Positions 1-10,384 are shown, numbered from the stretch's first letter. The stretch is 64,000 nt of DNA from Streptomyces sp. NRRL F-5126 (GCF_000721265.1 NZ_JOFZ01000007.1:248001-312000), one strand, 5' to 3'. Notes: generated from the sequence alone by a model not told the origin. Numbers and translations are program-made.

Positions 1-593
1 GGGCCGGGGTCCGGCACGTCGAGTTCGCGGAACCCCAGCCGGTCGTAGAACGCGCGTGCGGCCGTGTTCGCGGTCACCATCGACAGGTGCACCGCCCCGA
101 CGCCCCGCGCGTGCAGCGCGGCGAGGAACGTGTGCATCAGCGCCCGCCCGTGCCCCTTGCGCTGCCAGCCGGGCAACAGGTCGATGTGCAGGTGCGCCGG
201 ATGGTCCGCGAGCTCGGGGACCACCATGCGCTCCGGCGTGTGGAGCAGGAGGGCCATCTCCTCGCCGGGTGTGACGGGTGGTGCGGACGGTGAGGGGTAG
301 CGCTCAGCGACCCGCGGCAGCCACCGTTCGCGGAAGGCGCGGACGAACCCGGCCGTGTCGCCCGTCCCGAGTACGTAGCCGACGGCCCGGCCGGTCCCGT
401 CGTCGAGTACGAAGGCCAGGCCGGGTTCCAACTCGGCGTACGGTTCGGCGAAGATCGCGGGCAGCACGCCGGGGTCCTGGTACAGGTGCCGGGCGTCCCC
501 GCCCTCGTGTGCGGTGCGCACGCAGATGTCGGCGAGCGCGTCACGGTCTCCGGGACGGTACGGGCGGACGGCGGCGGATGCGGAAGACGGCAT
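1..593 (-). CDS. GNAT acetyltransferase resembling the O-GlcNAcase C-terminal domain (partial)
   Basis: A GNAT-fold N-acetyltransferase, expected to use acetyl-CoA on an unknown acceptor. The 197 visible residues start at MPSSASAAVRPYRPGD and include HLYQDPG, VGYVLGT and the acetyl-CoA-binding region LLPGWQRKGHGRAL (RxxGxG/A type), then NTAARAFYDRLGF. The gene runs off the left edge, so the C-terminus is missing. The pattern R-x-y-rP-x-D...HLYQDP...YAELEP...GYVLGT resembles bacterial stand-alone relatives of the pseudo-acetyltransferase domain of human O-GlcNAcase, which are often near hexosaminidase genes; this is inference from memory of the family. A perfect operator-like palindrome lies 18 bp upstream of the start, so carbohydrate-responsive repression is likely. 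ATG was chosen because the family-like N-terminus begins there. Confidence 0.85.
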   Translation of the reverse strand, partial: MPSSASAAVRPYRPGDRDALADICVRTAHEGGDARHLYQDPGVLPAIFAEPYAELEPGLAFVLDDGTGRAVGYVLGTGDTAGFVRAFRERWLPRVAERYPSPSAPPVTPGEEMALLLHTPERMVVPELADHPAHLHIDLLPGWQRKGHGRALMHTFLAALHARGVGAVHLSMVTANTAARAFYDRLGFRELDVPDPG

Positions 594-610
594 GGGCGCA
601 TTCTGGCGGC

Positions 611-628
611 TGTGAGAGCGCTCTCACA
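611..628. promoter_or_regulatory. LacI/CebR-type operator palindrome
   Basis: Perfect 18-bp palindrome TGTGAGAGCGCTCTCACA, 18 bp before the start of the acetyltransferase gene. The core GAGAGCGCTCTC (614-625) recurs exactly at 18893-18904 before the GH1 gene and at 55553-55564 before the GH16 gene. It resembles the known CebR box TGGGAGCGCTCCCA. The regulator itself is not in the window. Confidence 0.7.
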
Positions 629-674
629 AGCATGTGTCATGTCTCCCGCAGCGCCGGTCTCGTCTTCCCGCCGC

Positions 675-1112
675 CTAGCCGCGGGGCGGAATGGCCGCCG
701 TGTCGAGGAAGAACGCGTCGATGTCCTGTACGGAGCGCATGAACTCGTCCAGGTTCATCGGCTTCGTCACGTAGGCGTTCGCGTGCTGGCGGTAAGCGTC
801 CTCGATGTCGTCGGGAGCAGACGACGTGGTCAGCACCACGACCGGGATGGAGCCCAGATCGCTGTCGTCCTTCAGCACGGCGAGCAGCTCGCGCCCGTTC
901 ATACGGGGCATGTTGAGGTCGAGCACGATCAGGTCGGGGCGGTCCTTCGAGGGATCGCGCAGGTGCTCGAGCGCGGCGACGCCGTCCGTCACGTGCGCGA
1001 TGTCGCGGGCCGTGCTGCGTTCGACCAGCGCGTCCTCGATCAGCAGCGCGTCCGCGGGGTCGTCCTCCACCAGCAGGAGGCTGTACGTACGGTCGTCGCT
1101 GAGAGTGTTCAC
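675..1112 (-). CDS. Single-domain response regulator (receiver only)
   Basis: A 145-residue CheY-like receiver with no output domain. It shows the acidic pair in LLLVEDDPADA, the phosphoacceptor Asp in LIVLDLNMPRMNG, the conserved Thr/Ser in VVVLTTSS and the Lys in AYVTKPMN. The VEDDPADALLI start and the long alpha4-beta5 region place it in the Rcp1/phytochrome-type receiver class, which usually takes phosphate from light- or redox-sensing histidine kinases. No kinase gene is adjacent. The GTG start at 1112 is preferred because GCAGGAG lies 9-10 nt upstream; longer readings upstream lack a ribosome binding site. It probably acts by protein-protein contact in the cytoplasm. The partner is unknown. 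Confidence 0.9.
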   Translation of the reverse strand: MNTLSDDRTYSLLLVEDDPADALLIEDALVERSTARDIAHVTDGVAALEHLRDPSKDRPDLIVLDLNMPRMNGRELLAVLKDDSDLGSIPVVVLTTSSAPDDIEDAYRQHANAYVTKPMNLDEFMRSVQDIDAFFLDTAAIPPRG

Positions 1113-1315
1113 GGCGGTCTGCTCCTGCGCTGGAAAGTGGGGGAGGCACGAGGGCAGCCGTGCGCGGTCCTGAACCCACAGCCTATGCCGTGCCGACCCG
1201 CACGCCAACAGCCTCCGCCGCCCGACCGGGTGGGCAGGGGACACGGGGCGTCCGCTCCGCGCCGACCCGGCACTCCGGCGCGAGGATGGGACAGGGGCGG
1301 CGACGCGGAGGAGAC

Positions 1316-2455
1316 ATGCCGATGAGAACGACCGGCGACATGCGGTGGCAGCCGGGCGCGGTGAGTGTCGAACGCCTCGACGCCGTCGCCTACGCGATCC
1401 CCACCGGCGACGGCCCCGGTGCGGAGGGACACGGGAAGGCGACGACGGTGATCGTCGTCGAGGCGTCGGCCGGGAAGGCCACCGGGATCGGCTGGACCTA
1501 CGGGCCCGCCGCCGCGGCCCGCGTGGTCACCGGCCTGCTGGCTCCCGCAGTGACCGGGCGGTGCGTCAACGACGTGCCCGCGGCCCATCTGGCCATGGGC
1601 CGCGCCCTCCGGGAGGCCGGCGGTGGCGGTCTCGCGGCCGGGGCGCTCTCCGCTGCCGATATCGCCCTGTGGGATCTGAAGGCTCGCGTGGCGGGCCTGC
1701 CGCTCACCGCTCTGCTCGGCGCGGCGGTGCCCGGCGTTCCGGTCTACGGCAGCGGCGGCCCCGTGCACCAGGGCCAGGCCGGTATGGAACGGGAACTGCG
1801 CGGCTGGGTCGAGGAGCGGTCCATCCCGCGCGTCAAGATCGAGATCGGTGAGAGTGCGGGCCGGGCGCCGCAGCGCGACCTCGACCGTGTCCACGTGGCA
1901 CGCGAGGTCATCGGGCCCGTGCCGGAGCTGTACGTCGACGCCGGAGGGGGCTACAGCGTCAAACAGGCCGTGAGGATCGCGGAGGCGTTCGCCGACGACG
2001 GTGTCAGCTGGTTCGAGCAACCGGTACCGGCAGCCCACCCGATGGCGCTGCGGCAGGTCAGGGATGCCGTCACCGCCGAGGTCACCGCGGGCGGGGACGG
2101 CCGCGACCTGGCCTGCCTCGCGCGCATGGCACAGGCCGGCGCCGTCGACTGCCTCCAGGCAGACGTGACACGATGCGGCGGCATCACGGTCTGGCTGCGG
2201 GCGGCCGCCGTCGCGGAGGCCCACGGCCTGGAGATCTCCGGACGCGGTGCGCCGCACGCCCACGCGCACGCCGCCGCGTCCGTGCCGAACCTGCGCCACG
2301 TGGAGTGGCGCCGCGACCACGTCGTCGCGGAGACGGCCCTCTTCGACGGCGTGCTCGACCCGCAGGGTGGCACGCTGGATCCCGCCGCCTCGGGCGAGCC
2401 GGGTCTCGGACTCGCCCTCAGGCGCGAGCACGTACGCCGCTGCCGCGTGGCATGA
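1316..2455 (+). CDS. Enolase-superfamily (mandelate racemase/muconate lactonizing type) protein
   Basis: A 379-residue protein of the mandelate racemase/MLE group with an N-terminal capping domain and a TIM barrel. Visible barrel motifs are VKIEIGE (second strand), LYVDAGGGY (metal ligand Asp), WFEQP (metal ligand Glu), TAGGDGRD (probable third acidic ligand) and a late HAHAHAA segment that could supply the His base. The usual K-x-K on the second strand reads K174-I-E176, so the second lysine, which is the base in many members, is Glu here. That argues for a changed reaction or use of the other base only. The substrate cannot be predicted. GGAGGAG lies just before the ATG. The gene appears to be monocistronic. 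Confidence 0.85.
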   Translation: MPMRTTGDMRWQPGAVSVERLDAVAYAIPTGDGPGAEGHGKATTVIVVEASAGKATGIGWTYGPAAAARVVTGLLAPAVTGRCVNDVPAAHLAMGRALREAGGGGLAAGALSAADIALWDLKARVAGLPLTALLGAAVPGVPVYGSGGPVHQGQAGMERELRGWVEERSIPRVKIEIGESAGRAPQRDLDRVHVAREVIGPVPELYVDAGGGYSVKQAVRIAEAFADDGVSWFEQPVPAAHPMALRQVRDAVTAEVTAGGDGRDLACLARMAQAGAVDCLQADVTRCGGITVWLRAAAVAEAHGLEISGRGAPHAHAHAAASVPNLRHVEWRRDHVVAETALFDGVLDPQGGTLDPAASGEPGLGLALRREHVRRCRVA

Positions 2456-2806
2456 CACACCCGCACGGAGTCCCGCCGGCGGCGCGCGGCGAAGCGGGCG
2501 GCCGGGCGCGTGCGCGCCGGGTCGTGCGCTCCGCCGAACAGCCGCGGTCCAGGTGGGAGCGCGCGGGGAGGTGATCCGCGCGGATCGCACCGGCGGCAGC
2601 GGGCGCTCGCGCACGTTTGCTCCCGTTCCGGGAGCCGCCGCGCCGCCGGCCGCCCCTTCGAGTGCCCGCCGGACGGACGACACGGCGCGCTCACGGCGAC
2701 ACGCCCGGGTGTCCCACTCATGCAATTCTCAGGTTGCGGGGTCCCGTGCCGCCGCCGAGGGTGGGCCGCAGTCGCTGCCCCGGTGGATCCGATCAAGGAG
2801 AGTGTC
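2456..2806. other. Intergenic region before the pigment operon
   Basis: 351 bp with no supported gene. It is GC-rich with one less GC-rich patch near 2718-2735 (ATGCAATTCTCAGGTTG) that may carry the rppA promoter. AAGGAG at 2795-2800 is the rppA ribosome binding site. I see no strong terminator or operator. Confidence 0.4.
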
Positions 2807-3958
2807 GTGCCGACCCTGTGCAAGCCCGCCGTCTCGGTGCCCGAGCACGTCATCACGATGGAGGACACGCTCGAGCTCGCTCGCACCCTCCATCCCGACC
2901 ACCCCCAACTCCCGCTCGCACTAAGGCTGATCGGCAACACCGGAGTGGCGAAGCGGCATCTCGTGCAGCCGATCGAGGAGACGCTCAAGCACCCGGGCTT
3001 CGAGAGCCGCAACGCGATGTACGAGGCCGAGGCCAAGGCCCGCGTACCGCAGGTGGTCAGGGAGGCACTCGGCAACGCGGAGCTGCGCGCCGAGGACATC
3101 GACATGATCGTCTACGTGTCGTGCACGGGGTTCATGATGCCGTCGCTGACCGCCTGGCTGATCAACACCATGGGCTTTCCCGGCCACACCAGGCAGCTGC
3201 CCATCGCACAGCTCGGCTGCGCCGCCGGGGGAGCGGCCATCAACCGGGCCCACGACTTCTGCGAGGCCTACCCCGACGCCAACGTCCTCATCGTGGCCTG
3301 CGAGTTCTGCTCCCTGTGCTACCAGCCCACGGACCTGGGCGTCGGCTCCCTGCTGTCCAACGGCCTGTTCGGCGACGCCGTCGCGGCGAGTGTCGTACGC
3401 GGCAAGGGCGGCACCGGGATCTCGCTGGAGCGCAACGGCTCCCACCTCGTGCCCGACACCACCGGGTGGATCGCCTACAGCGTCCGGTCCACCGGCTTCC
3501 ACTTCCTGCTCGACAAGCGGGTGCCCACCACCATGGAGCCGCTGGCGCCGGCGCTGCGCGCCATGGCCGCACAGCACGGCTGGGATGCCGGCGAGCTCGA
3601 CTTCTACATCATCCATGCGGGCGGCCCCCGCATTCTCGACGACCTGAGCCGCTTCCTCGAAGTACCCCAGGAAGCCTTCCGGTTCAGCCGCGCCACGCTC
3701 ACCGAGTACGGCAACATCGCCAGCGCGGTAGTCCTCGACGCCATCCGGCGTCTCTTCGAGGAGGGCAGCGCGGCCGACGGCGCGCGCGGCATCGTCGCCG
3801 GTTTCGGCCCCGGGATCACCGCCGAGATGTGCCTCGGCCGCTGGGCGAGCGAGCTGTCCGAGGCCGCCCTCACGACGGAGCGGCAGGTGCTGGGATCCGC
3901 GCTGCGCGGCACGGCCGCGGGCCACGGCGCCGACACCCCGACGGAGACGGTGCTCTGA
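2807..3958 (+). CDS. rppA: 1,3,6,8-tetrahydroxynaphthalene synthase (type III PKS)
   Basis: A type III polyketide synthase that condenses five malonyl-CoA units to 1,3,6,8-tetrahydroxynaphthalene, the precursor of flaviolin and melanin-like pigments. The 383-residue protein has the catalytic triad at the RppA positions: Cys138 in QLGCAAGG, His270 in IIHAGGP and Asn303 in YGNIAS. YVSCTGFMMPSLTAW and CEFCSLCYQPTD are also characteristic. The GTG start is set by AAGGAG 6 nt upstream; the frame is open further upstream but lacks a ribosome site. The P450 gene follows after 2 nt and the cupin gene after another 25 nt, so the three form one operon. This matches the rppA-CYP158-cupin order known in S. 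coelicolor. Confidence 0.96.
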   Translation: MPTLCKPAVSVPEHVITMEDTLELARTLHPDHPQLPLALRLIGNTGVAKRHLVQPIEETLKHPGFESRNAMYEAEAKARVPQVVREALGNAELRAEDIDMIVYVSCTGFMMPSLTAWLINTMGFPGHTRQLPIAQLGCAAGGAAINRAHDFCEAYPDANVLIVACEFCSLCYQPTDLGVGSLLSNGLFGDAVAASVVRGKGGTGISLERNGSHLVPDTTGWIAYSVRSTGFHFLLDKRVPTTMEPLAPALRAMAAQHGWDAGELDFYIIHAGGPRILDDLSRFLEVPQEAFRFSRATLTEYGNIASAVVLDAIRRLFEEGSAADGARGIVAGFGPGITAEMCLGRWASELSEAALTTERQVLGSALRGTAAGHGADTPTETVL

Positions 3959-3960
3959 CC

Positions 3961-5193
3961 ATGACGACACACGCTGCCGCACCCGACGCACCCGGCCACG
4001 GCGACGTCAGGTTCTGGGACGTCCCCGACCTGCCGGGCCTGGAGTTCGACCCGTTCCTCGACGAGATGGTGCGAGAGGACCCCGTCTCCCGGATCAGGCT
4101 GCCCAACGGCGAGGGCTTCGCCTGGCTCGTGACGCGCTACGAGGACGTCAAACAGGTCACCAACGACGCCCGCTTCAGCAGGCAGGCGGTCGTCGGACGC
4201 TCCGTCACCCGGCTCGCGCCGCACTTCATCCCGCTGGAGGGCGCCGTCGGGTTCGCCGACCCGCCCGACCACACCAGGCTGCGCAGGTCCGTGGCCAAGG
4301 CCTTCACCTCGCGCGCCGTGGCCCGGGTCGAGGAGAGCGCCCAGCGCGTCATGGACGGGCTCGTCGACGCGATGCTCGCCGAGGGCGCGCCCGCCGATCT
4401 GATGGCCCACGTCAACGGGCCCTTCCCGCTCGCGGTGGTGAGCGAGGTCGTCGGCGTGCCGAAGGAGGACGGCCCCCTGATGAAGGGCTGGACCGCCTCG
4501 ATCCTGTCGTCCGCCCACGGCAAGGAGCACAGCGACCGCGCCAAGCAGGAGATCGGCGCCTACTTCACCGACCTGCTGTGCCGCACGGCACCCGGCGAGG
4601 ACACCCTCGCCTCGCTGCTCTCGCGAGCCGTCTTTGACGACGAGCTGACGCTGCCCGAAGCCGTCGCCCTCGCCGTCCTCATCCAGGTCAGCGGCGCACA
4701 CGCCGTCACCAACAACAGCGCCAACATGCTCTACGCGCTGCTGACCCACCCCGACCAGCTGCGGCGGCTGCGGGACGACCCCGCACTGATGCCCGCCGCG
4801 ATCGAGGAGCTGCTGCGGTTCATCCCGCACCGCAACGGTGTCGGCCTCTCCCGCATCGCCCTTGAGGACGTCACCGTCGCAGGCGTCACCATCAGGGCGG
4901 GCGACGCGGTCTACGCCTCCTATCTCACGGCCAACCGCGACCCCGGCGTCTTCGCCGACCCGGACACGCTCGACTTCGGCCGCGAGCAGAAGGCCCACCT
5001 CTCCTTCGGCCACGGCCCGCACTACTGCGTCGGACCGATGCTGGCGCGGCTGGAGTCGCGCATCACGCTCGCCACCCTCCTCGACCGCCTGCCGGGGCTG
5101 CGGCTCGCCGTCGCGCCCGAGGATGTCCGCTGGCGGCGCGGTGCGCTCATCCGCGGACCCGAGAACCTGCCCGTCACCTGGGACATCGCATGA
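3961..5193 (+). CDS. Cytochrome P450, CYP158-like (flaviolin-coupling)
   Basis: A 410-residue soluble actinobacterial P450. Landmarks are the I-helix stretch QVSGAHAVTNNSANM, the K-helix E-x-x-R as EELLR, and the haem loop SFGHGPHYCVGPMLARLE with the thiolate Cys. Its place directly after rppA, and its closeness to CYP158A2, indicate that it couples flaviolin or THN monomers into dimers and trimers (dark pigment). Redox partners (ferredoxin and reductase) are not encoded nearby. The start ATG lies 2 nt after the rppA stop, consistent with translational coupling. The usual I-helix acid/alcohol pair is replaced by Val-Thr-Asn-Asn, as in some biaryl-coupling P450s (inference). Confidence 0.92.
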   Translation: MTTHAAAPDAPGHGDVRFWDVPDLPGLEFDPFLDEMVREDPVSRIRLPNGEGFAWLVTRYEDVKQVTNDARFSRQAVVGRSVTRLAPHFIPLEGAVGFADPPDHTRLRRSVAKAFTSRAVARVEESAQRVMDGLVDAMLAEGAPADLMAHVNGPFPLAVVSEVVGVPKEDGPLMKGWTASILSSAHGKEHSDRAKQEIGAYFTDLLCRTAPGEDTLASLLSRAVFDDELTLPEAVALAVLIQVSGAHAVTNNSANMLYALLTHPDQLRRLRDDPALMPAAIEELLRFIPHRNGVGLSRIALEDVTVAGVTIRAGDAVYASYLTANRDPGVFADPDTLDFGREQKAHLSFGHGPHYCVGPMLARLESRITLATLLDRLPGLRLAVAPEDVRWRRGALIRGPENLPVTWDIA

Positions 5194-5218
5194 CCGCACG
5201 ACCGACAGGGAGCGCCGC

Positions 5219-5776
5219 ATGACCGACCTGACCCTCCCCGCGCGCGAGCCGGGCGCCGCCGCCCGTGAAGGGCTCGTCGTGCCGCCGGGCGGCGGCAGAA
5301 CCGTGCACACCGCGGCCCAGCACGTGACGTTCAAGGTCACCGGCGAGCACTCGCGGGTCTCGTCCAGCTTCGAGGTGGTCGTGCCGCCGGGCTTCGACGT
5401 GGGCGCGCACCGCCACACCCACAGCGAGGAACTGTTCTACGTCCTCGAGGGCGAGCTCGATGTGATGGCCTTCGAGCCGCGTGTCCTGACGGGGGACTGG
5501 CGGCACTGGGAGTCGGAGTCCGGGCTCACCGCGGTTCGGGCCGAGCCGGGCACCGTCATCGCGGTGCCGCCCGGCTGCCCGCACGCCTTCGCCAACCGGA
5601 GCAGCACCCCGGCGAAGATGTTCTTCCAGGCATCACCGCCCTCCGACCACGAGCGGTACTTCGACGAGCTGCTGGACATCCTGAAGCAAGGGGGGCCGCC
5701 CGACCCCGCGGCCATCGACGCACTCAGGGTGCGCTACGACATCCAGCAGCTGACCCCGCTGCGCCACGACGCCTGA
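5219..5776 (+). CDS. Cupin-domain quinone-forming monooxygenase, MomA-like
   Basis: A 185-residue single-cupin protein. The metal-binding motif is visible as GAHRHTHSEELFYVLEGELDV (His, His, Glu) with the second motif PPGCPHAF (His). In Streptomyces, cupins next to rppA (MomA type) oxidise THN to the quinone flaviolin, and the gene context gives the same role here. It starts 25 nt after the P450 stop, behind GGGAGCG, as the third gene of the pigment operon. No signal peptide is seen, so it should be cytoplasmic. The C-terminal 40 residues form a family-typical helical tail. Confidence 0.88.
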   Translation: MTDLTLPAREPGAAAREGLVVPPGGGRTVHTAAQHVTFKVTGEHSRVSSSFEVVVPPGFDVGAHRHTHSEELFYVLEGELDVMAFEPRVLTGDWRHWESESGLTAVRAEPGTVIAVPPGCPHAFANRSSTPAKMFFQASPPSDHERYFDELLDILKQGGPPDPAAIDALRVRYDIQQLTPLRHDA

Positions 5777-5785
5777 CGCCCGCGG

Positions 5786-6385
5786 CTAGCGAGGTGCGTT
5801 GAGCAGCGCGCGGACCGTGCTGCGGGCTGAAGGCACTTTGTGGCCCGCCTCGAGTTCGATGAGGGCGGTCTCCGAAGCGAGCGCCATGATCAGGCGGGTG
5901 GAGATCCGTGCCGGTGCCAAACCGAGCACGCGGACGCTCGGCTCGGCCAGCCTCGTCAGGCGGGCCACGCGCTCGGCCATCGCCTCCGTCATGACGCCCC
6001 GTGCCGACATCTCGAAGACGAGTGCCTTCACGCCGTGGTTGGCCAGGCACACGTCCAGGTAGGCGTCCACGGCGGCGACGAGGAGGTCGCGGCCGGGTTC
6101 GAAGCCGGCGACGGCAGCCGAGACGCGGTCGGCGACCTGATCGTAGAAGCGCTGGTGGAGGGCGTCGACGAACGCGTCGCGGTCGGGGAAGTAGACGTAG
6201 AAGGTCCCCTTCGCGACCCCCGCACGAGCGGCGACCGCCGACACGCTCAGCCCGCCGAGGCCGTCGCGCTGAGCGACGGCCTCGCCGGCCTTGAGCAGGG
6301 ACTCCTTGGTGCCCCTTCCCTTCGGGGTCACCGGCGTGGAGCCGGGGCGCGCGCTGTCGCCGGGAGATGGAGGCACGAGATCCAT
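5786..6385 (-). CDS. TetR-family transcriptional repressor
   Basis: A 199-residue TetR regulator. The N-terminal helix-turn-helix reads LSVSAVAARAGVAKGTFYVYFPDRDAFVDAL, and the remainder is a helical ligand-binding domain without recognisable ligand clues. It is divergent from the NAD-dependent reductase at 6528, with two palindromes (6403-6418 and 6426-6439) between them. I infer that it represses both itself and that reductase. The ATG at 6385 is preferred to one at 6418, because the upstream ATG lies inside the first palindrome. The gene converges on the cupin gene with only 9 nt between the stops. Confidence 0.9.
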   Translation of the reverse strand: MDLVPPSPGDSARPGSTPVTPKGRGTKESLLKAGEAVAQRDGLGGLSVSAVAARAGVAKGTFYVYFPDRDAFVDALHQRFYDQVADRVSAAVAGFEPGRDLLVAAVDAYLDVCLANHGVKALVFEMSARGVMTEAMAERVARLTRLAEPSVRVLGLAPARISTRLIMALASETALIELEAGHKVPSARSTVRALLNAPR

Positions 6386-6402
6386 TGTAGGAGCCCACAA
6401 AA

Positions 6403-6439
6403 ATGACTGTGCGGTCATAAAAAACTGACCGCTTGGTCA
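6403..6439. promoter_or_regulatory. Twin palindromic operators for the TetR regulator
   Basis: Two related inverted repeats lie between divergent starts: ATGAC-TGTGCG-GTCAT (6403-6418) and TGACC-GCTT-GGTCA (6426-6439). Both contain half-sites GACC/GGTC or GAC/GTC, and the stretch is AT-rich compared with its surroundings. This is typical of a self-regulating TetR that also controls the divergent gene. Confidence 0.65.
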
Positions 6440-6527
6440 TAAATACGCTACCGTCGTAGAACCGAACGCGGAGATCGACGGCTCACGCAGGCGGGGAGTG
6501 TGCGTGGGGCAATGGGGAGTGGACGAC

Positions 6528-7568
6528 ATGAACGGTGAAACGGTGCTGGTCACCGGCGGCTCGGGATTCGTGGGGGCGCATGCCGTGCTGCGGCTGCTCG
6601 AGACCGGCCGCACGGTGCGCACGACCGTGCGCGCGCCGGACCGCGAGCAGGCAGTCCGCGCGATGCTGCGCACGGGCGGCGCCGAGCCGGGCGGAGAGCT
6701 CGAGTTCGCGGCTGCCGACCTCACGTCCGACCAAGGGTGGGCCGACGCGGTGCAAGGCTGCGCATACGTCCTGCACGTCGCGTCGCCCTTCCCGGCGACC
6801 GTGCCACGGGACGAGAACGAACTGATCGTCCCCGCGCGTGACGGCACACTGCGCGTACTGCGCGCCGCACGCGACGCGGGGGTGCGCAGGGTCGTGCTCA
6901 CCTCCTCCCTCGCGTCGATCAGCTACGGCCACGCCGATGTGGACAGGACATTCACGGAGGAGGACTGGACCGATCTCGGCGGCGCGCACGTCGCCCCCTA
7001 CGCGAAGTCCAAGACCATCGCCGAGCGCGCCGCGTGGGACTTCGTGGAACGAGAGGGCGGGCCCCTCGAACTCGCGGTCGTCAACCCGGTCGGCGTGCTC
7101 GGGCCGGTGCTCGGTCCCGACTTCTCTACGTCCGTCACGCTGATCCAGCGCCTGCTCGACCGCGATATGCCGGCGCTCCCGCGCCTGTCCTTCAGCTTCG
7201 TCGACGTCCGTGACGTCGTCGACCTCCACCTGCGGGCGATGACCGACCCCGCCGCCCGTGGCGAGCGCTTCCTCGCCGCGGCCGGCGCTCCGATGTGGGT
7301 CGCCGATGTCGCGCGCGTGCTGCGCGACGGCCTCGGGCCGGCCGGGGAGCGCGTCCCCACCCGCCGACTGCCGGACATCCTGGTGCGCCTGGCCGCACGC
7401 GCGGACGCGTCCCTGCGCGGCTTCGTGCCGGAACTCGGCAAGGTCAAGAAGGCGAGCGCGGACAAGGCGCGAAACGTACTCGGCTGGCGGCCCAGGACGA
7501 ACGAGGAGGCGATCATCGCCTGCGCCGAGAGCCTGATCGCGCTCGGACTCGTGAAGTCGGACTCGTGA
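6528..7568 (+). CDS. NAD(P)-dependent epimerase/dihydroflavonol-4-reductase-like dehydrogenase
   Basis: A 346-residue extended short-chain dehydrogenase. The Rossmann motif TGGSGFVG lies at the N-terminus, the Ser of the catalytic triad in LTSSLASI and the Y-x-x-x-K as YAKSK. The segments after it fit dihydroflavonol/cinnamoyl-CoA reductase-like proteins acting on carbonyl substrates, so it is more likely an aldehyde or ketone reductase than a sugar epimerase. The start ATG has GGGGAG about 10 nt upstream. The gene is divergent from a TetR gene with operator palindromes between them, so expression is probably induced by a small aromatic or xenobiotic ligand (inference). Confidence 0.88.
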   Translation: MNGETVLVTGGSGFVGAHAVLRLLETGRTVRTTVRAPDREQAVRAMLRTGGAEPGGELEFAAADLTSDQGWADAVQGCAYVLHVASPFPATVPRDENELIVPARDGTLRVLRAARDAGVRRVVLTSSLASISYGHADVDRTFTEEDWTDLGGAHVAPYAKSKTIAERAAWDFVEREGGPLELAVVNPVGVLGPVLGPDFSTSVTLIQRLLDRDMPALPRLSFSFVDVRDVVDLHLRAMTDPAARGERFLAAAGAPMWVADVARVLRDGLGPAGERVPTRRLPDILVRLAARADASLRGFVPELGKVKKASADKARNVLGWRPRTNEEAIIACAESLIALGLVKSDS

Positions 7569-7674
7569 AGAACGCGTAGAGCGGGCCGGAGCCCAACAAG
7601 GGCCGGACCAAAGGCCCTAGGCTTGACGTGCGCGGCGTGCCACGTCGTCGCCCGTACCGGAGGAAGGACCCCGC

Positions 7675-8619
7675 ATGGCGGCCACGACCGCAGACCGTCC
7701 GCACCCCGGCAGGCAGGGCCTGCGCGCCCTGCTGGCGTCCGGCCGGCCCTCGTTCTCCTTCGAGTTCTTCCCGCCGAAGACGGAGGCGGGGGAGCGAACG
7801 CTGTGGAAGGCGATCCGCAGGATCGAGGCGCTCTCGCCGTCCTTCGTCTCGGTGACGTACGGCGCGGGCGGCTCCTCGCGCGGCCGGACCATCGAGGTGA
7901 CCAAGCGCATCGCGGCCGAGACCACCCTGCGGCCCGTCGCCCACCTCACCGCCGTCGGCCACTCCGTCGCCGAGCTGCGCCACATCGTCGGCCAGTACGC
8001 CGACGCGGGCATCCGCGACGTACTCGCCCTGCGCGGCGATCCGCCGGGCGACCCGAAGGGGCCGTGGGTGCCCCACCCGGAGGGCTTTACGCAGGCCGGT
8101 GAGCTCGTCTCCCTCATCAAGGAGCTCGGGGACTTCACGGTGGGCGTGGCCGCCTTCCCGGAACGGCACCCCCGCTCGGCGGACTGGGACAGCGACGTGC
8201 GGCACTTCGCCGCCAAGTGCAGTGCAGGCGCCGACTACGCCATCACCCAGATGTTCTTCGACGTGGAGGACTACCTCCGGCTGCGCGACCGCCTCGCCGC
8301 GGCCCGCTGCGCCACCCCGATCATCCCGGAGATCATGCCCGCGACCGACGTGCGGCAGATCCGCCGGTTCGCCGAGCTGAGCGACGCACGCTTCCCCGAC
8401 GCCCTCGCACAGCGCCTCGACGCGGCGCGCGAGGACCCCGCCGAGGGGCACAGGATCGGCGTCGAGTACGCGACCACGATGGCGGAACGACTGCTCGCGG
8501 AAGGCGCGCCCGGACTGCACTACATCACCCTGAACCGCTCCACGGCGACGCTGGAGATCCACCAGAACCTCGGCGTGGGACCCCGCCCCGCGCCGCCGCT
8601 CGCCACCCTCCCGCGCTGA
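7675..8619 (+). CDS. metF: 5,10-methylenetetrahydrofolate reductase
   Basis: Reduces 5,10-methylene-THF to 5-methyl-THF for methionine synthesis, with FAD as cofactor. The 314-residue TIM-barrel protein shows [11 protein letters not shown] at the first strand, [27 protein letters not shown] (FAD site), [15 protein letters not shown] and PIIPEIMP, all classic for MetF. GGAGGAAGGA lies just before the ATG, and a TAGGCT -10-like box at 7619-7624 sits about 50 nt upstream. It stands alone rather than in a met cluster. Confidence 0.96.
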   Translation: MAATTADRPHPGRQGLRALLASGRPSFSFEFFPPKTEAGERTLWKAIRRIEALSPSFVSVTYGAGGSSRGRTIEVTKRIAAETTLRPVAHLTAVGHSVAELRHIVGQYADAGIRDVLALRGDPPGDPKGPWVPHPEGFTQAGELVSLIKELGDFTVGVAAFPERHPRSADWDSDVRHFAAKCSAGADYAITQMFFDVEDYLRLRDRLAAARCATPIIPEIMPATDVRQIRRFAELSDARFPDALAQRLDAAREDPAEGHRIGVEYATTMAERLLAEGAPGLHYITLNRSTATLEIHQNLGVGPRPAPPLATLPR

Positions 8620-8691
8620 CCGTCCGCCGTCCTCGCACGGCCAGGGGACCGCACGCCGGGAGGTACGGGCACCGCGTCGTACGATGCCCCC

Positions 8692-10124
<1,433 letters not shown>

Positions 10125-10166
10125 CCCGGCACGGCCCGCCGCGAAGCGGGCACGCGGTCAACGCAG

Positions 10167-10207
10167 GGCGTGGGTCCGGCGGCAGTCGCCGCCGGACCCA
10201 CGCCTTT
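10167..10207 (+). terminator. Rho-independent-like terminator of the cold-shock gene
   Basis: A perfect 17-bp inverted repeat, GGCGTGGGTCCGGCGGC, with loop AGTC, followed by a short TTT. It sits 43 nt after the csp stop codon. Confidence 0.85.
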
Positions 10208-10384
10208 GTCAGTGCCCCGCCGCGCCGCCCCGTGCGGGTGCCCGGGTCCCTCGTCTGCACGTCCCCCGATGGCGCACCCCCTCGCGAACAGCTCTGATGG
10301 GACGAAAGCCAGCGCCCAGCGTGGCGCAGTGATCCACACGGTGTGTGCCCCACCCGTGGCTGTTCGGCAGAGGGAGCCGCGCCC

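Noticed and set aside
2617..3958. Extension of the P450 frame through rppA
   Set aside because: The frame is open by chance, but the P450 begins at the ATG at 3961; the translation upstream is Arg-rich and without motifs, and overlaps rppA completely.
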